54,693 nucleotides of DNA, from assembly GCA_937872985.1 (NCBI GenBank), contig CALMUW010000096.1, positions 1 through 54,693 of the forward strand, in the 5' to 3' direction. The notes under the pieces are model-generated. The model was given only the letters and a program-made list of their open reading frames with translations, did no database searches and had not been told where the DNA came from. Source of the DNA: an uncultured Alphaproteobacteria bacterium (lineage in GTDB: Bacteria; Pseudomonadota; Alphaproteobacteria; Rhizobiales; Aestuariivirgaceae). The translations under genes and the position numbers were made by a program. Below, piece by piece: positions 25,225 to 34,870 of this stretch (positions are counted from its first letter, which is position 1; each line of letters opens with the position of its first letter).

Positions 25225-26393
25225 CCACGGTGGTGGAGCGGAAGCCGCCGCCGCGCTACATCGCCAATGATCGGCGCCTGTCGCTGGTGGGTCTCACGCG
25301 CGAGGCACTGGCCGATGTTCTGGAGCGAGCGGGCGTGGCCGAGCGGCAGCGCAAGATGCGCATGCGCCAGATCTGGCACTGGATCTATCATCGCGGGGTC
25401 ACGTCCTTTGCCGCCATGACCGATGTGTCGAAGGATCTGCGCGAGAAACTCGATGAGCACTTCGCCATCACCCGGCCCGAGGTGGTGGTGGAGCAGACGT
25501 CTTCCGATGGCACGCGCAAGTGGCTGTTGCGCCTGCCGGCGGATGAGCGCGGCGCGCGCCACGAGGTGGAGATGGTCTATATCCCGGAGGAGGACCGGGG
25601 CACGCTGTGCATTTCCTCGCAGGTGGGCTGCACGCTCACCTGCACCTTCTGCCACACGGGCACACAGAAGCTGGTGCGCAACCTGACGGCTGAGGAAATC
25701 GTGGGCCAGGTTGTGCTGGCGCGCGACAAGCTTGAGGAATGGCCGCACCAACTGGCGGTCAATCCCAACCCGCCGGAGGCGGGGCGCTATCTCACCAACA
25801 TCGTCTTCATGGGCATGGGCGAGCCGCTCTACAATTTCGATCATGTGAAGGCTGCCGCCACCATCATCGCCGACAATGAGGGCATTGCCCTGTCGAAGCG
25901 GCGCATCACGCTGTCCACTTCCGGCGTGGTGCCGGAGATGGTGCGCGCCGGCGCGGAGATCGGCACGGCCCTGGCCATCTCGCTCCATGCGACCACGGAC
26001 GAGGTGCGCGACAGGCTGGTGCCGCTGAACAAAAAACATCCCCTGGCCGAGGTGCTGGCGGCGGCGCGGGCCTATCCGGGAGCGTCCAACGCGCGCCGCA
26101 TCACCTTTGAATATGTCATGCTGAAGGGGGTGAACGACACGCCCGCCGATGCCCGGCGGCTGGTGAAGCTTCTGGCCAGGATTCCGGCCAAGGTGAACCT
26201 CATTCCCTTCAACCCCTGGCCGGGCGCGCCCTACGAATGCTCGGACTGGGAGACGATCGAGGCCTTCGCCGAAATCCTCAACAAGGCGGGCTATGCCTCG
26301 CCGGTGCGCACCCCCCGGGGCCGCGATATCATGGCCGCCTGCGGGCAGCTCAAGTCCGAGAGCCAGAAGGTCAAGGCGAAGGACCGGGTCTGA
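25221..26393 (+). CDS. rlmN: 23S rRNA/tRNA adenine-C2 methyltransferase RlmN
   Basis: Radical SAM enzyme that methylates C2 of A2503 in 23S rRNA and A37 of some tRNAs. 390 aa. The Fe-S cluster motif CxxxCxxC is CTLTCTFC, followed by the [12 protein letters not shown] segment; [21 protein letters not shown] and [19 protein letters not shown] are also typical. The resolving cysteine near the C-terminus is in [13 protein letters not shown] overlaps the preceding gene by 4 bp. The neighbour argG downstream is usual in alphaproteobacteria. Confidence 0.97.
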   Translation: MTTVVERKPPPRYIANDRRLSLVGLTREALADVLERAGVAERQRKMRMRQIWHWIYHRGVTSFAAMTDVSKDLREKLDEHFAITRPEVVVEQTSSDGTRKWLLRLPADERGARHEVEMVYIPEEDRGTLCISSQVGCTLTCTFCHTGTQKLVRNLTAEEIVGQVVLARDKLEEWPHQLAVNPNPPEAGRYLTNIVFMGMGEPLYNFDHVKAAATIIADNEGIALSKRRITLSTSGVVPEMVRAGAEIGTALAISLHATTDEVRDRLVPLNKKHPLAEVLAAARAYPGASNARRITFEYVMLKGVNDTPADARRLVKLLARIPAKVNLIPFNPWPGAPYECSDWETIEAFAEILNKAGYASPVRTPRGRDIMAACGQLKSESQKVKAKDRV

Positions 26394-26456
26394 GCTTGCC
26401 CCGGCAGGCTTTCGCGTGATAGTCGAGCGCCAGATTTACCCCTGTGGAAGTGCGCC

Positions 26457-27677
26457 ATGCCGAAGCAAAAAGTGAAGAAAGTCGTCCTCGCCTATTCGGG
26501 CGGGCTTGATACCTCCATCATCCTGAAGTGGCTGCAGACCGAATATGGCGCGGAGGTGGTGACCTATACCGCCGACCTGGGCCAGGGGGGCGAGTTGGAA
26601 CCGGCGCGCCGCAAGGCCGAGCAACTGGGCATCAAGCAGATCTACATCGAGGACGCGCGCGAGGATTTCGTCGCCAATTACGTCTTCCCCATGTTCCGGG
26701 CCAATGCGGTCTATGAGGGGGTCTATCTTCTGGGCACCTCCATTGCCCGCCCGCTCATTGCCAAGCGCCTCATCGAGATTGCCCGCGAGACGGGGGCCGA
26801 CGCCATCGCCCCCGGCGCCACCGGCAAAGGCAATGACCAGGTGCGCTTTGAACTCACCGCCTATGCGCTGAACCCCGACATCAAGATCATCGCCCCCTGG
26901 CGCGAGTGGGCATTCAAGAGCCGGACCGACCTCATCACCTTCGCCGAGGCCCACCAGATCCAGGTGTCCAAGGACAAGCGCGGCGAAGCGCCCTTTTCGG
27001 TCGATGCCAACCTGTTGCACTCGTCGTCCGAGGGCAAGGTTCTGGAAGACCCCTGGGTGGAGCCGCCGCCTTACGTCTATCAGCGCACCATTTCGCCCAT
27101 GGACGCGCCGGACCAGGCGACCGACATCGAGATCACCTTCAAAAAGGGCGATCCCGTTGCCATCAACGGCACGGAAATGTCGCCCGCCACACTGCTCACC
27201 GAGTTGAACCGGCTGGGCCATGACAATGGCATCGGGCGGCTCGACCTGGTGGAAAACCGCTTCGTCGGCATGAAGTCGCGCGGCGTCTATGAAACGCCCG
27301 GCGGCACCATCCTCTTGGCCGCGCACCGCGCCATGGAAAGCCTGACGCTCGACCGCGAGGCGGCGCACCTGAAGGACTCCTTCATGCCGCGCTATGCCGA
27401 ACTCATCTATTACGGCTTCTGGTTCTCGCCCGAGCGCGAGATGTTGCAGGCCATGATCGACAAGGCCTCCGAGCATGTGGAGGGCGTGGTCCGCCTCACC
27501 CTCTACAAGGGCAATGTCATCGTCTCGGGCCGCACATCGCCGAAGTCGCTCTATTCCGATGCGCTTGTCACCTTCGAGGATGACCGCGGCGCCTATGACC
27601 AGAAGGATGCGGCGGGCTTCATCCGGCTGAACGCGCTCAGGCTGCGCACGCTGGCGGCGCGCAAGCGCAAGGCTTAG
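26457..27677 (+). CDS. argG: Argininosuccinate synthase
   Basis: ATP-dependent ligation of citrulline and aspartate in arginine synthesis. 406 aa; N-terminal ATP pyrophosphatase motif [16 protein letters not shown], then [45 protein letters not shown] and [37 protein letters not shown] lies six bases upstream of ATG 26457. 63 bp from rlmN, so probably in the same transcription unit. The downstream region is filled with palindromes rather than a standard terminator. Confidence 0.97.
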   Translation: MPKQKVKKVVLAYSGGLDTSIILKWLQTEYGAEVVTYTADLGQGGELEPARRKAEQLGIKQIYIEDAREDFVANYVFPMFRANAVYEGVYLLGTSIARPLIAKRLIEIARETGADAIAPGATGKGNDQVRFELTAYALNPDIKIIAPWREWAFKSRTDLITFAEAHQIQVSKDKRGEAPFSVDANLLHSSSEGKVLEDPWVEPPPYVYQRTISPMDAPDQATDIEITFKKGDPVAINGTEMSPATLLTELNRLGHDNGIGRLDLVENRFVGMKSRGVYETPGGTILLAAHRAMESLTLDREAAHLKDSFMPRYAELIYYGFWFSPEREMLQAMIDKASEHVEGVVRLTLYKGNVIVSGRTSPKSLYSDALVTFEDDRGAYDQKDAAGFIRLNALRLRTLAARKRKA

Positions 27678-27689
27678 CGCAACGGACGA

Positions 27690-27811
27690 TCAAATCGGAA
27701 CGATTTGAGAGAGAAAAGTTGCGCCAACATATTGATTTTCGAGCAACTTATCGGCGGCAGTTGATTCCAACTGACCGCCGGTTGCTCTAGATCGGACGCA
27801 CTGATCCGATC
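27690..27811. repeat. Cluster of intergenic palindromes, copy 1 (argG-lysR interval)
   Basis: Fills the 148-bp gap between argG and the LysR gene. Components are TCAAATCG-GAA-CGATTTGA (27690-27708), and GAGCAAC...GTTGCTC outer arms (27741-27747 / 27781-27787) enclosing CGGCGGCAGTTG / CAACTGACCGCCG. GATCGGA / TCCGATC (27790-27811) follows. AAAAGTTGCGCCAACA (27714-27729) precedes the main hairpin. The outer arms, the AAAAGTTGC...GCCAACA block and the GCTCTAGATC edge are shared with the copy at 42316-42424. It could also act as a terminator for both convergent genes. Confidence 0.7.
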
Positions 27812-27825
27812 AAGCGCATTCCCCT

Positions 27826-28719
27826 TCAAGACTCGCCGGAGAGCCTCACTTCTTCCAGCAGCCAGTCGCGGAAGGCCCTGACCCGGGGGCGGGTGAGGGC
27901 CTCCGGCGGATAGACGATGTAATAGGCGAGATCGAGGGGCAGTGTGACGGTGAAGGGCTGAACCAGCCGCCCCGCCTTCAGGTCGTCGGCCACGAGCGCG
28001 CTGCGGCCCAGGATGATGCCGTGGCCCGCCACCGCCGCCTGCACCGCATGCATGGAATTTTCCAGGCGCAGCCCGCGCCGCGCCGCAACCCCGGTGACGC
28101 GCGCCGCCCGCAGCCAGGCATTCCAGTCTATGGGGAAATCATCGTGGATGAGCGTGTGGTGGCGCAGGTCCTCGGGGCTCGCCAGCGGCGGCCCTCGTTC
28201 CAGAAGCGCCGGGCTGCACACCGGCGTCAGTTCCTCCTTCAGCAGCAGTTCGGCGCTGAGGCCCGGATATTTGCCGCTGCCGAAGCGGATGGCGAGGTCC
28301 ATGCCATCGCGGGTGAAGTCCACGAGATCGGTGGAAGTGGAGAGCCGCACGTCACAGTCGCGGTGGCGTTCGCTGAAGCGGAAGAGGCGCGGCAGCAGCC
28401 ATTTGGCGGCGAAGGAATCCAGCGTCGAGATGTTGATGATGCCGGTGCGGTTGCGCTCGGTCAGGTGAAGCGTGGCGGCGGCCAATTGCTCCAGAAGGTC
28501 GTGGACGACGTGGTAATAATAGTCCCCCTCCGATGTGAGGATGACGGCGCGGGTCTGGCGCTGGAACAGGCTGAGCTGGAGATAGTCCTCGAGGGTGCGC
28601 ACGGCGCGGCTTACCGCGCCATGGGTAACGCGCAATTCGGCGGCCGCGCGGGTGAAGCTCAGATGGCGGGCGGCGGCCTCGAAACTCTTCAGCGTGGTGA
28701 GCGGCGGCAGCGATCGCAT
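27826..28719 (-). CDS. LysR-type transcriptional regulator (GcvA-like subgroup)
   Basis: 297-residue LysR regulator. N-terminal winged helix-turn-helix: LPPLTTLKSFEAAARHLSFTRAAAELRVTHGAVSRAVRTLEDYLQ (about 3-50), in the style of GcvA/AmpR-group regulators. The effector domain extends from about 92 to the end with WLLPRLFRFSERHRDCDVRLSTSTDLVDFTRDGMDLAIRFG. Divergent from a DUF1127 gene, the expected arrangement for a LysR target, with 126 bp between them. An imperfect inverted repeat (ACAAATAACGA... TCGTTTGT, about 28745-28772) lies in the gap. Effector unknown. Confidence 0.92.
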   Translation of the reverse strand: MRSLPPLTTLKSFEAAARHLSFTRAAAELRVTHGAVSRAVRTLEDYLQLSLFQRQTRAVILTSEGDYYYHVVHDLLEQLAAATLHLTERNRTGIINISTLDSFAAKWLLPRLFRFSERHRDCDVRLSTSTDLVDFTRDGMDLAIRFGSGKYPGLSAELLLKEELTPVCSPALLERGPPLASPEDLRHHTLIHDDFPIDWNAWLRAARVTGVAARRGLRLENSMHAVQAAVAGHGIILGRSALVADDLKAGRLVQPFTVTLPLDLAYYIVYPPEALTRPRVRAFRDWLLEEVRLSGES

Positions 28720-28845
28720 GTTTCCTCCATGCGTGATTTAATCTCACAAATAACGACAGGATTTCTCGTTTGTCCAGATGGCGGAAGACCGACATATTGC
28801 TTTCATCAGGGCATGTTTTTGATGTCCGGAACAATGGAGGGTGAT

Positions 28846-29052
28846 ATGTCACGATTGCGTGAAAGTCACAGTTCAGCCCACGGTTTCGTGAATGGAGACC
28901 GGAGCGTTCTGGCTCTGCCGCGTCGGATTCTGGCGCGCTTCAGGGCACGGCGGGAAATGAACCGCCTGCTCAGCATGGATGATCACATGCTGCAGGACAT
29001 TGGCCTGTCGCGCGGGGATATCCAGCGCGAGGCCATGCGCTCACTGTGGTGA
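28846..29052 (+). CDS. DUF1127 small protein
   Basis: 68-residue protein whose C-terminal half is a DUF1127 domain: RILARFRARREMNRLLSMDDHMLQDIGLSRGDIQRE. GGAGG lies five bases 5' of ATG 28846. Small DUF1127 proteins of alphaproteobacteria have been linked to RNA turnover and phosphate or carbon metabolism; no role can be assigned here. Divergent from the LysR regulator and followed by a strong terminator. A much longer open frame runs upstream on this strand but is antisense to the lysR gene and not coding. Confidence 0.88.
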   Translation: MSRLRESHSSAHGFVNGDRSVLALPRRILARFRARREMNRLLSMDDHMLQDIGLSRGDIQREAMRSLW

Positions 29053-29064
29053 GGTTGAGGACAG

Positions 29065-29100
29065 CGAAAGGCCACCCCCATGGGGTGGCCTTTCGTTTTT
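29065..29100. terminator. Terminator between the DUF1127 gene and leuB
   Basis: CGAAAGGCCACCCC / GGGGTGGCCTTTCG hairpin followed by TTTTT. It serves the DUF1127 gene and, by symmetry, may act on the convergent leuB transcript (its stop is at 29113). Confidence 0.9.
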
Positions 29101-29112
29101 GACTGAATGCCC

Positions 29113-30237
29113 TCAGGCCAGTTTTTGCAGCGCCTTGAGAATGGCCTCACCCATCTGCGGCGTGGTGGCATTGGCGGGCATGGTGTCTGACGCGATGTCG
29201 CGGGTGCGGATGCCTTCGGCCAGCACGGCGGCAATGGCGCGGTCGAGCTTGTCGGCCCAGTCGCCCAGCCCCAGCGAATAGCGCAGCGCCATGGCGAAGC
29301 TGCCGATCATGGCGATGGGATTGGCGTGGCCCTTGCCGGCAATGTCCGGGGCCGAGCCATGCACCGGCTCATAAAGCGCCTTGCGCCGGCCCGTTCGGGC
29401 GTCGGGTGCACCGAGCGAGGCCGAGGGCAACATGCCAAGCGAGCCCGTCAGCATGGCGGCCACGTCCGAAAGCACGTCGCCGAAGAGGTTGTCGGTGACG
29501 ATGACATCGAACTGCTTGGGCCAGCGGACGAGCTGCATGGCGCAATTGTCGGCCAGCACGTGTTCCAGCGTGGCGTCGTGGTATTCATTGTGGTGGATGC
29601 GGGTGACGACCTCGTTCCACAACACGCCGGTCTTCATCACGTTGCGCTTTTCGGCCGAGGACACCTTGTTCTTGCGGGTCCTGGCGAGGTCAAAGGCGAC
29701 GCGGGCGATGCGCTCGATCTCGAATGTGTCGTAGACCTGCGTATCGATGGCGTATTTCTCGCCCTTGTGGGCACCGTCGTCGCGCGTGCCGATGATCTTG
29801 GGCTCGCCGAAGTAGACGCCACCCGTCAGTTCACGGACGATGAGGATGTCGAGGCCCTCCACCACGTCGCGCTTCAGCGACGAGGCCTCGGCGAGGGCCG
29901 GATAGCAGATGGCGGGGCGGAGATTGGCGAAGAGACCGAGATCCTTGCGCAGCCGCAAGAGGCCCGCCTCGGGACGGACCTCATAGGCCACCTTGTCCCA
30001 CTTGGGCCCGCCCACCGCGCCGAAGAGCACGGCGTCGGCGGCCTGCGCCTTTTCCATGTCGCCTTCGGAGATGGCGGCCCCATGGGCGTCGTAGGCCGAA
30101 CCGCCCACCAGCCCGCGGTCGATCTCGAACCTGGCAATGCCCTGTTTGGTGAACCAGCCGATCAGCCGCTCCACCTCGGCCATGACTTCGGGGCCGATGC
30201 CGTCGCCCGGCAGAAGGAAAAGGGAATGGCTGGTCAT
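29113..30237 (-). CDS. leuB: 3-isopropylmalate dehydrogenase
   Basis: NAD-dependent oxidative decarboxylation of 3-isopropylmalate in leucine synthesis. ATG 30237 ([18 protein letters not shown]) gives 374 aa, the family's length; a frame open 90 bp further upstream adds unrelated sequence. Landmarks: [27 protein letters not shown], the substrate segment [40 protein letters not shown] and [29 protein letters not shown] lies upstream as ribosome binding site. Other leu genes are not in the window. Confidence 0.97.
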   Translation of the reverse strand: MTSHSLFLLPGDGIGPEVMAEVERLIGWFTKQGIARFEIDRGLVGGSAYDAHGAAISEGDMEKAQAADAVLFGAVGGPKWDKVAYEVRPEAGLLRLRKDLGLFANLRPAICYPALAEASSLKRDVVEGLDILIVRELTGGVYFGEPKIIGTRDDGAHKGEKYAIDTQVYDTFEIERIARVAFDLARTRKNKVSSAEKRNVMKTGVLWNEVVTRIHHNEYHDATLEHVLADNCAMQLVRWPKQFDVIVTDNLFGDVLSDVAAMLTGSLGMLPSASLGAPDARTGRRKALYEPVHGSAPDIAGKGHANPIAMIGSFAMALRYSLGLGDWADKLDRAIAAVLAEGIRTRDIASDTMPANATTPQMGEAILKALQKLA

Positions 30238-30310
30238 GGGGTTGTGCTCCTCGCTGTGTGCGGCCCACGGGGTAGCGGGGGCTGCCCAAGCTTGCAAGCC
30301 CCAAAAGGCA

Positions 30311-30334
30311 GGGGGCGGTGTCGCCACCGCCCCC
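30311..30334 (-). terminator. Terminator of the usp-hypothetical unit
   Basis: Perfect 10-bp stem gggggcggtg / caccgccccc with a TCGC loop, followed on the minus strand by TGCCTTTTGG. It lies 20 bp after the stop of the gene at 30355 and before leuB. Confidence 0.75.
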
Positions 30335-30354
30335 GTTCTGGAAACCGCCCGTAC

Positions 30355-30726
30355 CTATTCGCGCAAGGGCGCGACGCGTTTCACCTGATAGGTGCGCAGG
30401 CCCTCGTCTTCCTTCACCGAAACATATTCGCCCGGCGCAAAGGCGTGGTTGCCGAAGCGATAGCCGGCCTCGTCGTCCTCTTCGTCGGAGTCGATGTCAT
30501 AGTGGAAGGCCCAGGATCCGCCGGGCTTGCGCACCAGGTGGCCGATGTCGTCGGCCTCGCCGGGGCGGAAGCGCCGGACCCGGCAGAGGTCGCGGTTCTT
30601 CGTCCATTCCTCGGCAAGGATATGGCCCCGGTCATCCAGCGGTGCCGTGAACTCATAGCCTTCGGCGGCAGACCCCACGGGGTGCTCGTGGTCGCGGGCC
30701 AGTTCCAGCCGCACACGTTTCAACAT
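30355..30726 (-). CDS. Conserved hypothetical protein next to Usp
   Basis: 123-residue soluble acidic protein (DSDEEDDEAG near the middle) without signal peptide or membrane segment. I do not recognise a named domain. The sequence looks like a small beta-barrel fold (FTAPLDDRGHI, CRVRRFRPGEADDIGHLVRKPGG, GEYVSVKEDEGLRTYQVKRV). ATG 30726 is 12 bp downstream of the Usp gene stop, so the two are co-transcribed, and a strong terminator follows. The pairing suggests a stress-related role, by context only. Confidence 0.75.
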   Translation of the reverse strand: MLKRVRLELARDHEHPVGSAAEGYEFTAPLDDRGHILAEEWTKNRDLCRVRRFRPGEADDIGHLVRKPGGSWAFHYDIDSDEEDDEAGYRFGNHAFAPGEYVSVKEDEGLRTYQVKRVAPLRE

Positions 30727-30738
30727 GGCGGACCTCCG

Positions 30739-31596
30739 TCAGTGCGACATGAGGACCGGCAGGTCGTGCCGGGCGAGGACGAACTTGGTGGCCCCGCCGA
30801 AGATCATTTCGGTGAGGCGCGAGTGGCCATAGGCGCCCATGATCACCAGGCTTGAGCCGGCATCGGCGGCATTGCGCAACAGCGCCTGGCCGGGGTCCAG
30901 CCCTTCGGTGGGATAGGATTCCGCCACGGCCTTCACCCCCTGCCGGGCCAGGGCCTCGGCAATGTCGGCGCCGGGCAGGCGCTGGTGGTTGGCGGGGTTC
31001 TTTTGCGGGTCAACCGACACGATGCGCACCGTCGCGGCGGTCTTGAGCAGCGGCAGGGCATCGAAGCAGGCCCGGGCCGCCTCGCGGCCGCCGTCCCAGC
31101 CCACCACAATGTCCGTGATGGCGGCAAGTCCCGAACCCTTGTTGGGCAGCACCAGAACCGGGCGGCCCGCGCCCATGACCACCTGTTCGACGAAATCCTG
31201 TTCCACGCCGGTGGGGGCCGAGGTGTCGGTGGCCGAGATGATGACCAGATCGGTGGCGCGGGCGCGGCTCACCACCTCGTCGCTGATCACCGGCAGCTTC
31301 GACTCCACCAGGTGAAAATCATAGGTCAGGCCCTCGCGCGCCATGGCGGCGTTGAAGCTGTCCATGACCTTCTGCTGGTGTTCGTGGAAAAAGGCCTGGG
31401 TGCCGTCGAAGGTCTGGGGAATGGCTTCAAAGCCGATGGAGGGATAGATCTGCGCGGCGGGAATGACATAAAGGCCCGAGACATGGACCGGAGCGTGCTG
31501 GCTGGCCTGGTTGTGGGCCACCGTGGCGGCGGCTTCGAGCAACTGCGGCAGGCGGGCCACTTCGTTGAGGCTCAAAAGGATGGTGCGATAGGTCAT
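30739..31596 (-). CDS. Universal stress protein, tandem UspA domains
   Basis: 285-residue protein with two Usp-like halves. The first (about 1-150) lacks a clear ATP motif. The second (about 155-285) keeps DIVVGWDGGREAARA and the ATP-binding G-2x-G-9x-G(S/T) pattern in MGAYGHSRLTEMIFGGATKFVL. AGGAGG sits immediately upstream of ATG 31596. Tandem Usp proteins of this kind are often induced by low oxygen or starvation in alphaproteobacteria. I see no FNR/FixK box in the short upstream region. Confidence 0.9.
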   Translation of the reverse strand: MTYRTILLSLNEVARLPQLLEAAATVAHNQASQHAPVHVSGLYVIPAAQIYPSIGFEAIPQTFDGTQAFFHEHQQKVMDSFNAAMAREGLTYDFHLVESKLPVISDEVVSRARATDLVIISATDTSAPTGVEQDFVEQVVMGAGRPVLVLPNKGSGLAAITDIVVGWDGGREAARACFDALPLLKTAATVRIVSVDPQKNPANHQRLPGADIAEALARQGVKAVAESYPTEGLDPGQALLRNAADAGSSLVIMGAYGHSRLTEMIFGGATKFVLARHDLPVLMSH

Positions 31597-31715
31597 GGCG
31601 GTCCTCCTCTTCCCTTAAGGTAGTGCATGGCGGGACAAAGGAAAATGCGTCATGATGAAAAAATCGGAAGACCGGGTTTCCGGCCGGTGAACGGAACATG
31701 CGAAAGATTGAATGA

Positions 31716-32645
31716 ATGAGTGTGAAGCCTGACCAGATGCGCCTGGCCCGGGGCGGGCTTGCCGCTCAGTTTTCGGCCGCGGGCGCCCGCCTGACGGCGC
31801 TCACGATTGCCGGGGTTGATGTGGTGATGGGGGCGGCGCGGGATTTTGGCCGGGCCGACATTACGGCGGGTGCCATCTGCGGGCGCATCGCGGGGCGCAT
31901 TGCGGACGCGCGCTTTCCGCTCGCTGGCCGCGCGGTGGCGCTTCTCGCCAATACGCCACCCGACCAGTTGCATGGCGGGCCGGATGGCTTCTGCCACCGG
32001 ACATGGGACGCGGCGGCGGTCGACGAGGGGTTGCGTTTCACCCTGCGCTCGCCCGATGGCGATCAGGGCTATCCGGGCGAGGTTACGGCCACGGCCACCT
32101 ATGGCCTCACGGAAGATCGGCTGACGCTGGACCTGACGGCCACGACCACGGCACCGACGGTCATCAATCTCACCAACCATGGCTACTGGAACCTGGCGGG
32201 TGGCGGGCCGGTTCTTGACCATGAGTTCATGATCGAGGCTGACCAGATGTTACCGCTGACGGCCGCCAAAATTCCGACCGGCGAGATTGCCGATGTGGCG
32301 GGCACGCGCTTCGATTTCAGGACGCCGAGACCGATTGGCGCGGCCTATGACGCGGGCTTTGTCCTGCGCGGAAAGCGCGGCGAGATGAAACGGGCCTGCC
32401 GCTTGCGCGATCCCGCCTCGGGGCGCGGCATGGAGGTCTGGTGCACGGAGGCGCTGCTGCAGATCTATACCGCCGACCACTGGGGGCCGGCGATGCCGGG
32501 CAAGGCAGGCCCCCTCATGGCGCATCAGGGTCTGGCGCTCGAGGCGCAGAACTTCCCCGATGCGCCAAACCACCCGGCCTTCCCCTCGGCCCGGCTTGAT
32601 CCGGGGGCGACCTATCATCACCGCATCGAGTGGCGCTTCCGGTAA
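31716..32645 (+). CDS. Aldose 1-epimerase (galactose mutarotase) family protein
   Basis: 309-residue cytoplasmic protein of the aldose epimerase family, interconverting sugar anomers. Catalytic histidine in NLTNHGYWNL (about 150-159) and catalytic glutamate in the C-terminal segment ALEAQNFPDAPNHPAF. The substrate loop ICGRIAGRIADARFPLAG and QLHGGPDGFCHRTWD are typical. Its stop codon (32643-32645) is immediately next to the convergent priA stop, so no room for a private terminator exists. The sugar acted on is unknown. Confidence 0.9.
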   Translation: MSVKPDQMRLARGGLAAQFSAAGARLTALTIAGVDVVMGAARDFGRADITAGAICGRIAGRIADARFPLAGRAVALLANTPPDQLHGGPDGFCHRTWDAAAVDEGLRFTLRSPDGDQGYPGEVTATATYGLTEDRLTLDLTATTTAPTVINLTNHGYWNLAGGGPVLDHEFMIEADQMLPLTAAKIPTGEIADVAGTRFDFRTPRPIGAAYDAGFVLRGKRGEMKRACRLRDPASGRGMEVWCTEALLQIYTADHWGPAMPGKAGPLMAHQGLALEAQNFPDAPNHPAFPSARLDPGATYHHRIEWRFR

Positions 32646-34814
32646 TCAGAGAAAGTTATAGGGGTCGATGTCGATCTGAAGGGCGAGGGAGCCGCGGGGC
32701 GCGATGCCGCCCAGCCATTGCCGGAGATGGGCCTGGATGTTGGCCTCGCGCGGGGCCTTGACCAGAAAGCGCCAGCGGTGCCGTCCGCGCACCAGATGAA
32801 GGGGAGCGGGCGCCGGTCCCAGAACCGTGAAGCCCGCCGCATCGGGAATACGCCTGGCCAGATCATGGGCGAAGCGTTCGGTCTCGCCCGCCTCGGCCCC
32901 GGAGATGATGAGGCTGGCCAGGCGGCCATAGGGCGGCAGGCCCGCCTGCTCGCGCACGCGCATTTCCTGGGCGAGGAATTCATCGCGGTTGCCGTGGGCC
33001 AGCGCCTGCATCAGCGGATGGTGGGGCACATGGGTCTGGATCAGGGCGCGGCCCGGATGCTCGCCCCGTCCGGCCCGGCCAGCCACCTGGGCCAGCAGAG
33101 CCCAGGTGCGCTCGGCCCCGCGCGGGTCAGAGGTTTCGAGCGCCAGATCAGCGTCCACCACGCCCGCGAGCGTCAGCTTGGGGAAGTGATGGCCCTTGGC
33201 CACCAGTTGGGTGCCGATGATGAGGTCAACCGCGCCCTGCTCCACGGCGCTGAGCGTATCGGTGAGGAGTGTGCCGCGTGCCAGATCACTGGACAGGATG
33301 GCCAGCCGCGCCGCCGGGAAAAGCTCGCGCACTTCCTCGGCCAGCCGCTCGATGCCGGGGCCCACGGGCACCAGCTTTCCCTCCACCCCGCAGGCGGGGC
33401 ATTGGCGCGGCACGGGTTCGAGGTGGCCGCAGTGATGGCATTGCAACTGCTTGCGGAAGCGATGTTCCACCAGCGAGGCCGCGCAATGGGGACAGTCCAT
33501 GCGATGGCCGCAGGCGCGGCACAGGGTCAAGGGCGCATAGCCCCGGCGGTTCAGGAACAATAACACCTGTTGACCGCGCGTCAGCGTGTCGGTCACCGCC
33601 GCAAGCAGGGGTGGCGACAGCCAGCGGCCCGGAGCGGGTGAGTCACGGCGGAGATCAATGAGCGAAATATCCGGCAGTTCGGCGCGGCCGTGACGGTCGG
33701 TGAGCTTCAGCGTGTGGTAGCGCCCGCGGCTGGCATTGACCAGGCTTTCCAGCGACGGCGTGGCCGAGGAGAGGATGACCGGGAAGCGCCCGAGCGAGCC
33801 ATAGAGCACGGCCATGTCGCGGGCGTGATAGGTGACGCCATCCTCCTGCTTGTAGGCCCCTTCATGTTCTTCATCGACCACGATGAGACCGAGATTGACC
33901 CAGGGCAGGAAGAGGGCGGAGCGCGCGCCCACCACAATCTTCGCCTCGCCCAGGGCGACCCCGCGCCAGGTGCGTTCGCGCTCGCGCGGCCGCAAGCCCG
34001 AATGCCAAGCGGCGGGGGCGGCCTCGAAGCGGGCCTCGACGCGGGCGAGGAAGGAGGGAGTGAGCGCAATCTCCGGCAGCAGCAGCAGAACCTGCCGGCC
34101 CTGGCGCAGGGCCTCGGCCATGGCGGCGAAATAGACCTCGGTCTTGCCGGAGCCGGTGACGCCATCGAGAAGCGTGACACTGTGGCCGCCTGCCGCCACG
34201 CTCTGGCGCAGGGCTTCGGCCACGCGGCCCTGATCGGCGGAGAGTTCGAGGCGACCGCCCTCGGGGTCGGGCGCGGCAAAGGGCTGGAAGGGCGGCAGCT
34301 CCATGGCCTCCAGCGCGCCATCGGCAACCAGCGCTTTGATGACCCCGACGGAGACACTCGCCGCCTCGGCCAGTTCGCCGGCACGCAGCGCAAAGCCCTC
34401 GGCGGCCACCTCCAGCACGCGCTGGCGCTGGGGCGTCATGCGGCGCGGGGTGTGGCCCGTGGCGCGGTAGGCCATGGCTCCCTGCCTTTCGGCAAAAAGG
34501 CCGGGGCAGCGCAGAACCATGCGCAGCACCATGCCCGGCGGCTCCAGGTAATAGGCGGCCAGCCAATCGACGAAGCGGCGGTGCAGCGCCGACAGCGGCG
34601 GAAAATCAAAGCGCGCGGTGACGGGCTTGAGGCGGGTGCCCTCGGGGGCCTCGGCCTTCACCGCCCAGACCACGCCAAGGCGCGCGCGCGGCCCCAGCGG
34701 CACTTCCACATGGTCGCCGGGGGCGAGATCCATGCCCTCGGGAATGACATAGGAATAGGTCCCGGCGAGCGCCAGGGGCAGCAGCACTTCGGCGATTCTG
34801 GCAGCCGGGGTCAT
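32646..34814 (-). CDS. priA: Primosomal protein N' (replication restart helicase PriA)
   Basis: 722-residue superfamily 2 helicase that reloads the replisome at stalled forks. The N-terminal DNA-binding region is about 1-190. Helicase motifs are GVTGSGKTEVYF (Walker A, about 216), DEEHEGAYKQEDGVTYHARDMA (motif II), SSATPSLES (motif III), GTQLVAKGHHFPKLTL and QVAGRAGRGEHPG (motifs V-VI). The zinc-binding cysteines lie in CRACGHRMDCPHC, CHHCGH and CPACG. Divergent from pabB with 56 bp between starts. Confidence 0.97.
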   Translation of the reverse strand: MTPAARIAEVLLPLALAGTYSYVIPEGMDLAPGDHVEVPLGPRARLGVVWAVKAEAPEGTRLKPVTARFDFPPLSALHRRFVDWLAAYYLEPPGMVLRMVLRCPGLFAERQGAMAYRATGHTPRRMTPQRQRVLEVAAEGFALRAGELAEAASVSVGVIKALVADGALEAMELPPFQPFAAPDPEGGRLELSADQGRVAEALRQSVAAGGHSVTLLDGVTGSGKTEVYFAAMAEALRQGRQVLLLLPEIALTPSFLARVEARFEAAPAAWHSGLRPRERERTWRGVALGEAKIVVGARSALFLPWVNLGLIVVDEEHEGAYKQEDGVTYHARDMAVLYGSLGRFPVILSSATPSLESLVNASRGRYHTLKLTDRHGRAELPDISLIDLRRDSPAPGRWLSPPLLAAVTDTLTRGQQVLLFLNRRGYAPLTLCRACGHRMDCPHCAASLVEHRFRKQLQCHHCGHLEPVPRQCPACGVEGKLVPVGPGIERLAEEVRELFPAARLAILSSDLARGTLLTDTLSAVEQGAVDLIIGTQLVAKGHHFPKLTLAGVVDADLALETSDPRGAERTWALLAQVAGRAGRGEHPGRALIQTHVPHHPLMQALAHGNRDEFLAQEMRVREQAGLPPYGRLASLIISGAEAGETERFAHDLARRIPDAAGFTVLGPAPAPLHLVRGRHRWRFLVKAPREANIQAHLRQWLGGIAPRGSLALQIDIDPYNFL

Positions 34815-34870
34815 GGCCGAAAGGGAATAGTCTTGGACGCCTCCCGTGGCCAGCCCTATATCCTGTGGCC

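Noticed and set aside
28021..28845. Upstream part of the long plus-strand frame ending in the DUF1127 domain
   Set aside because: It is antisense to the LysR gene and only the last 68 codons, with their own Shine-Dalgarno, resemble a protein family.
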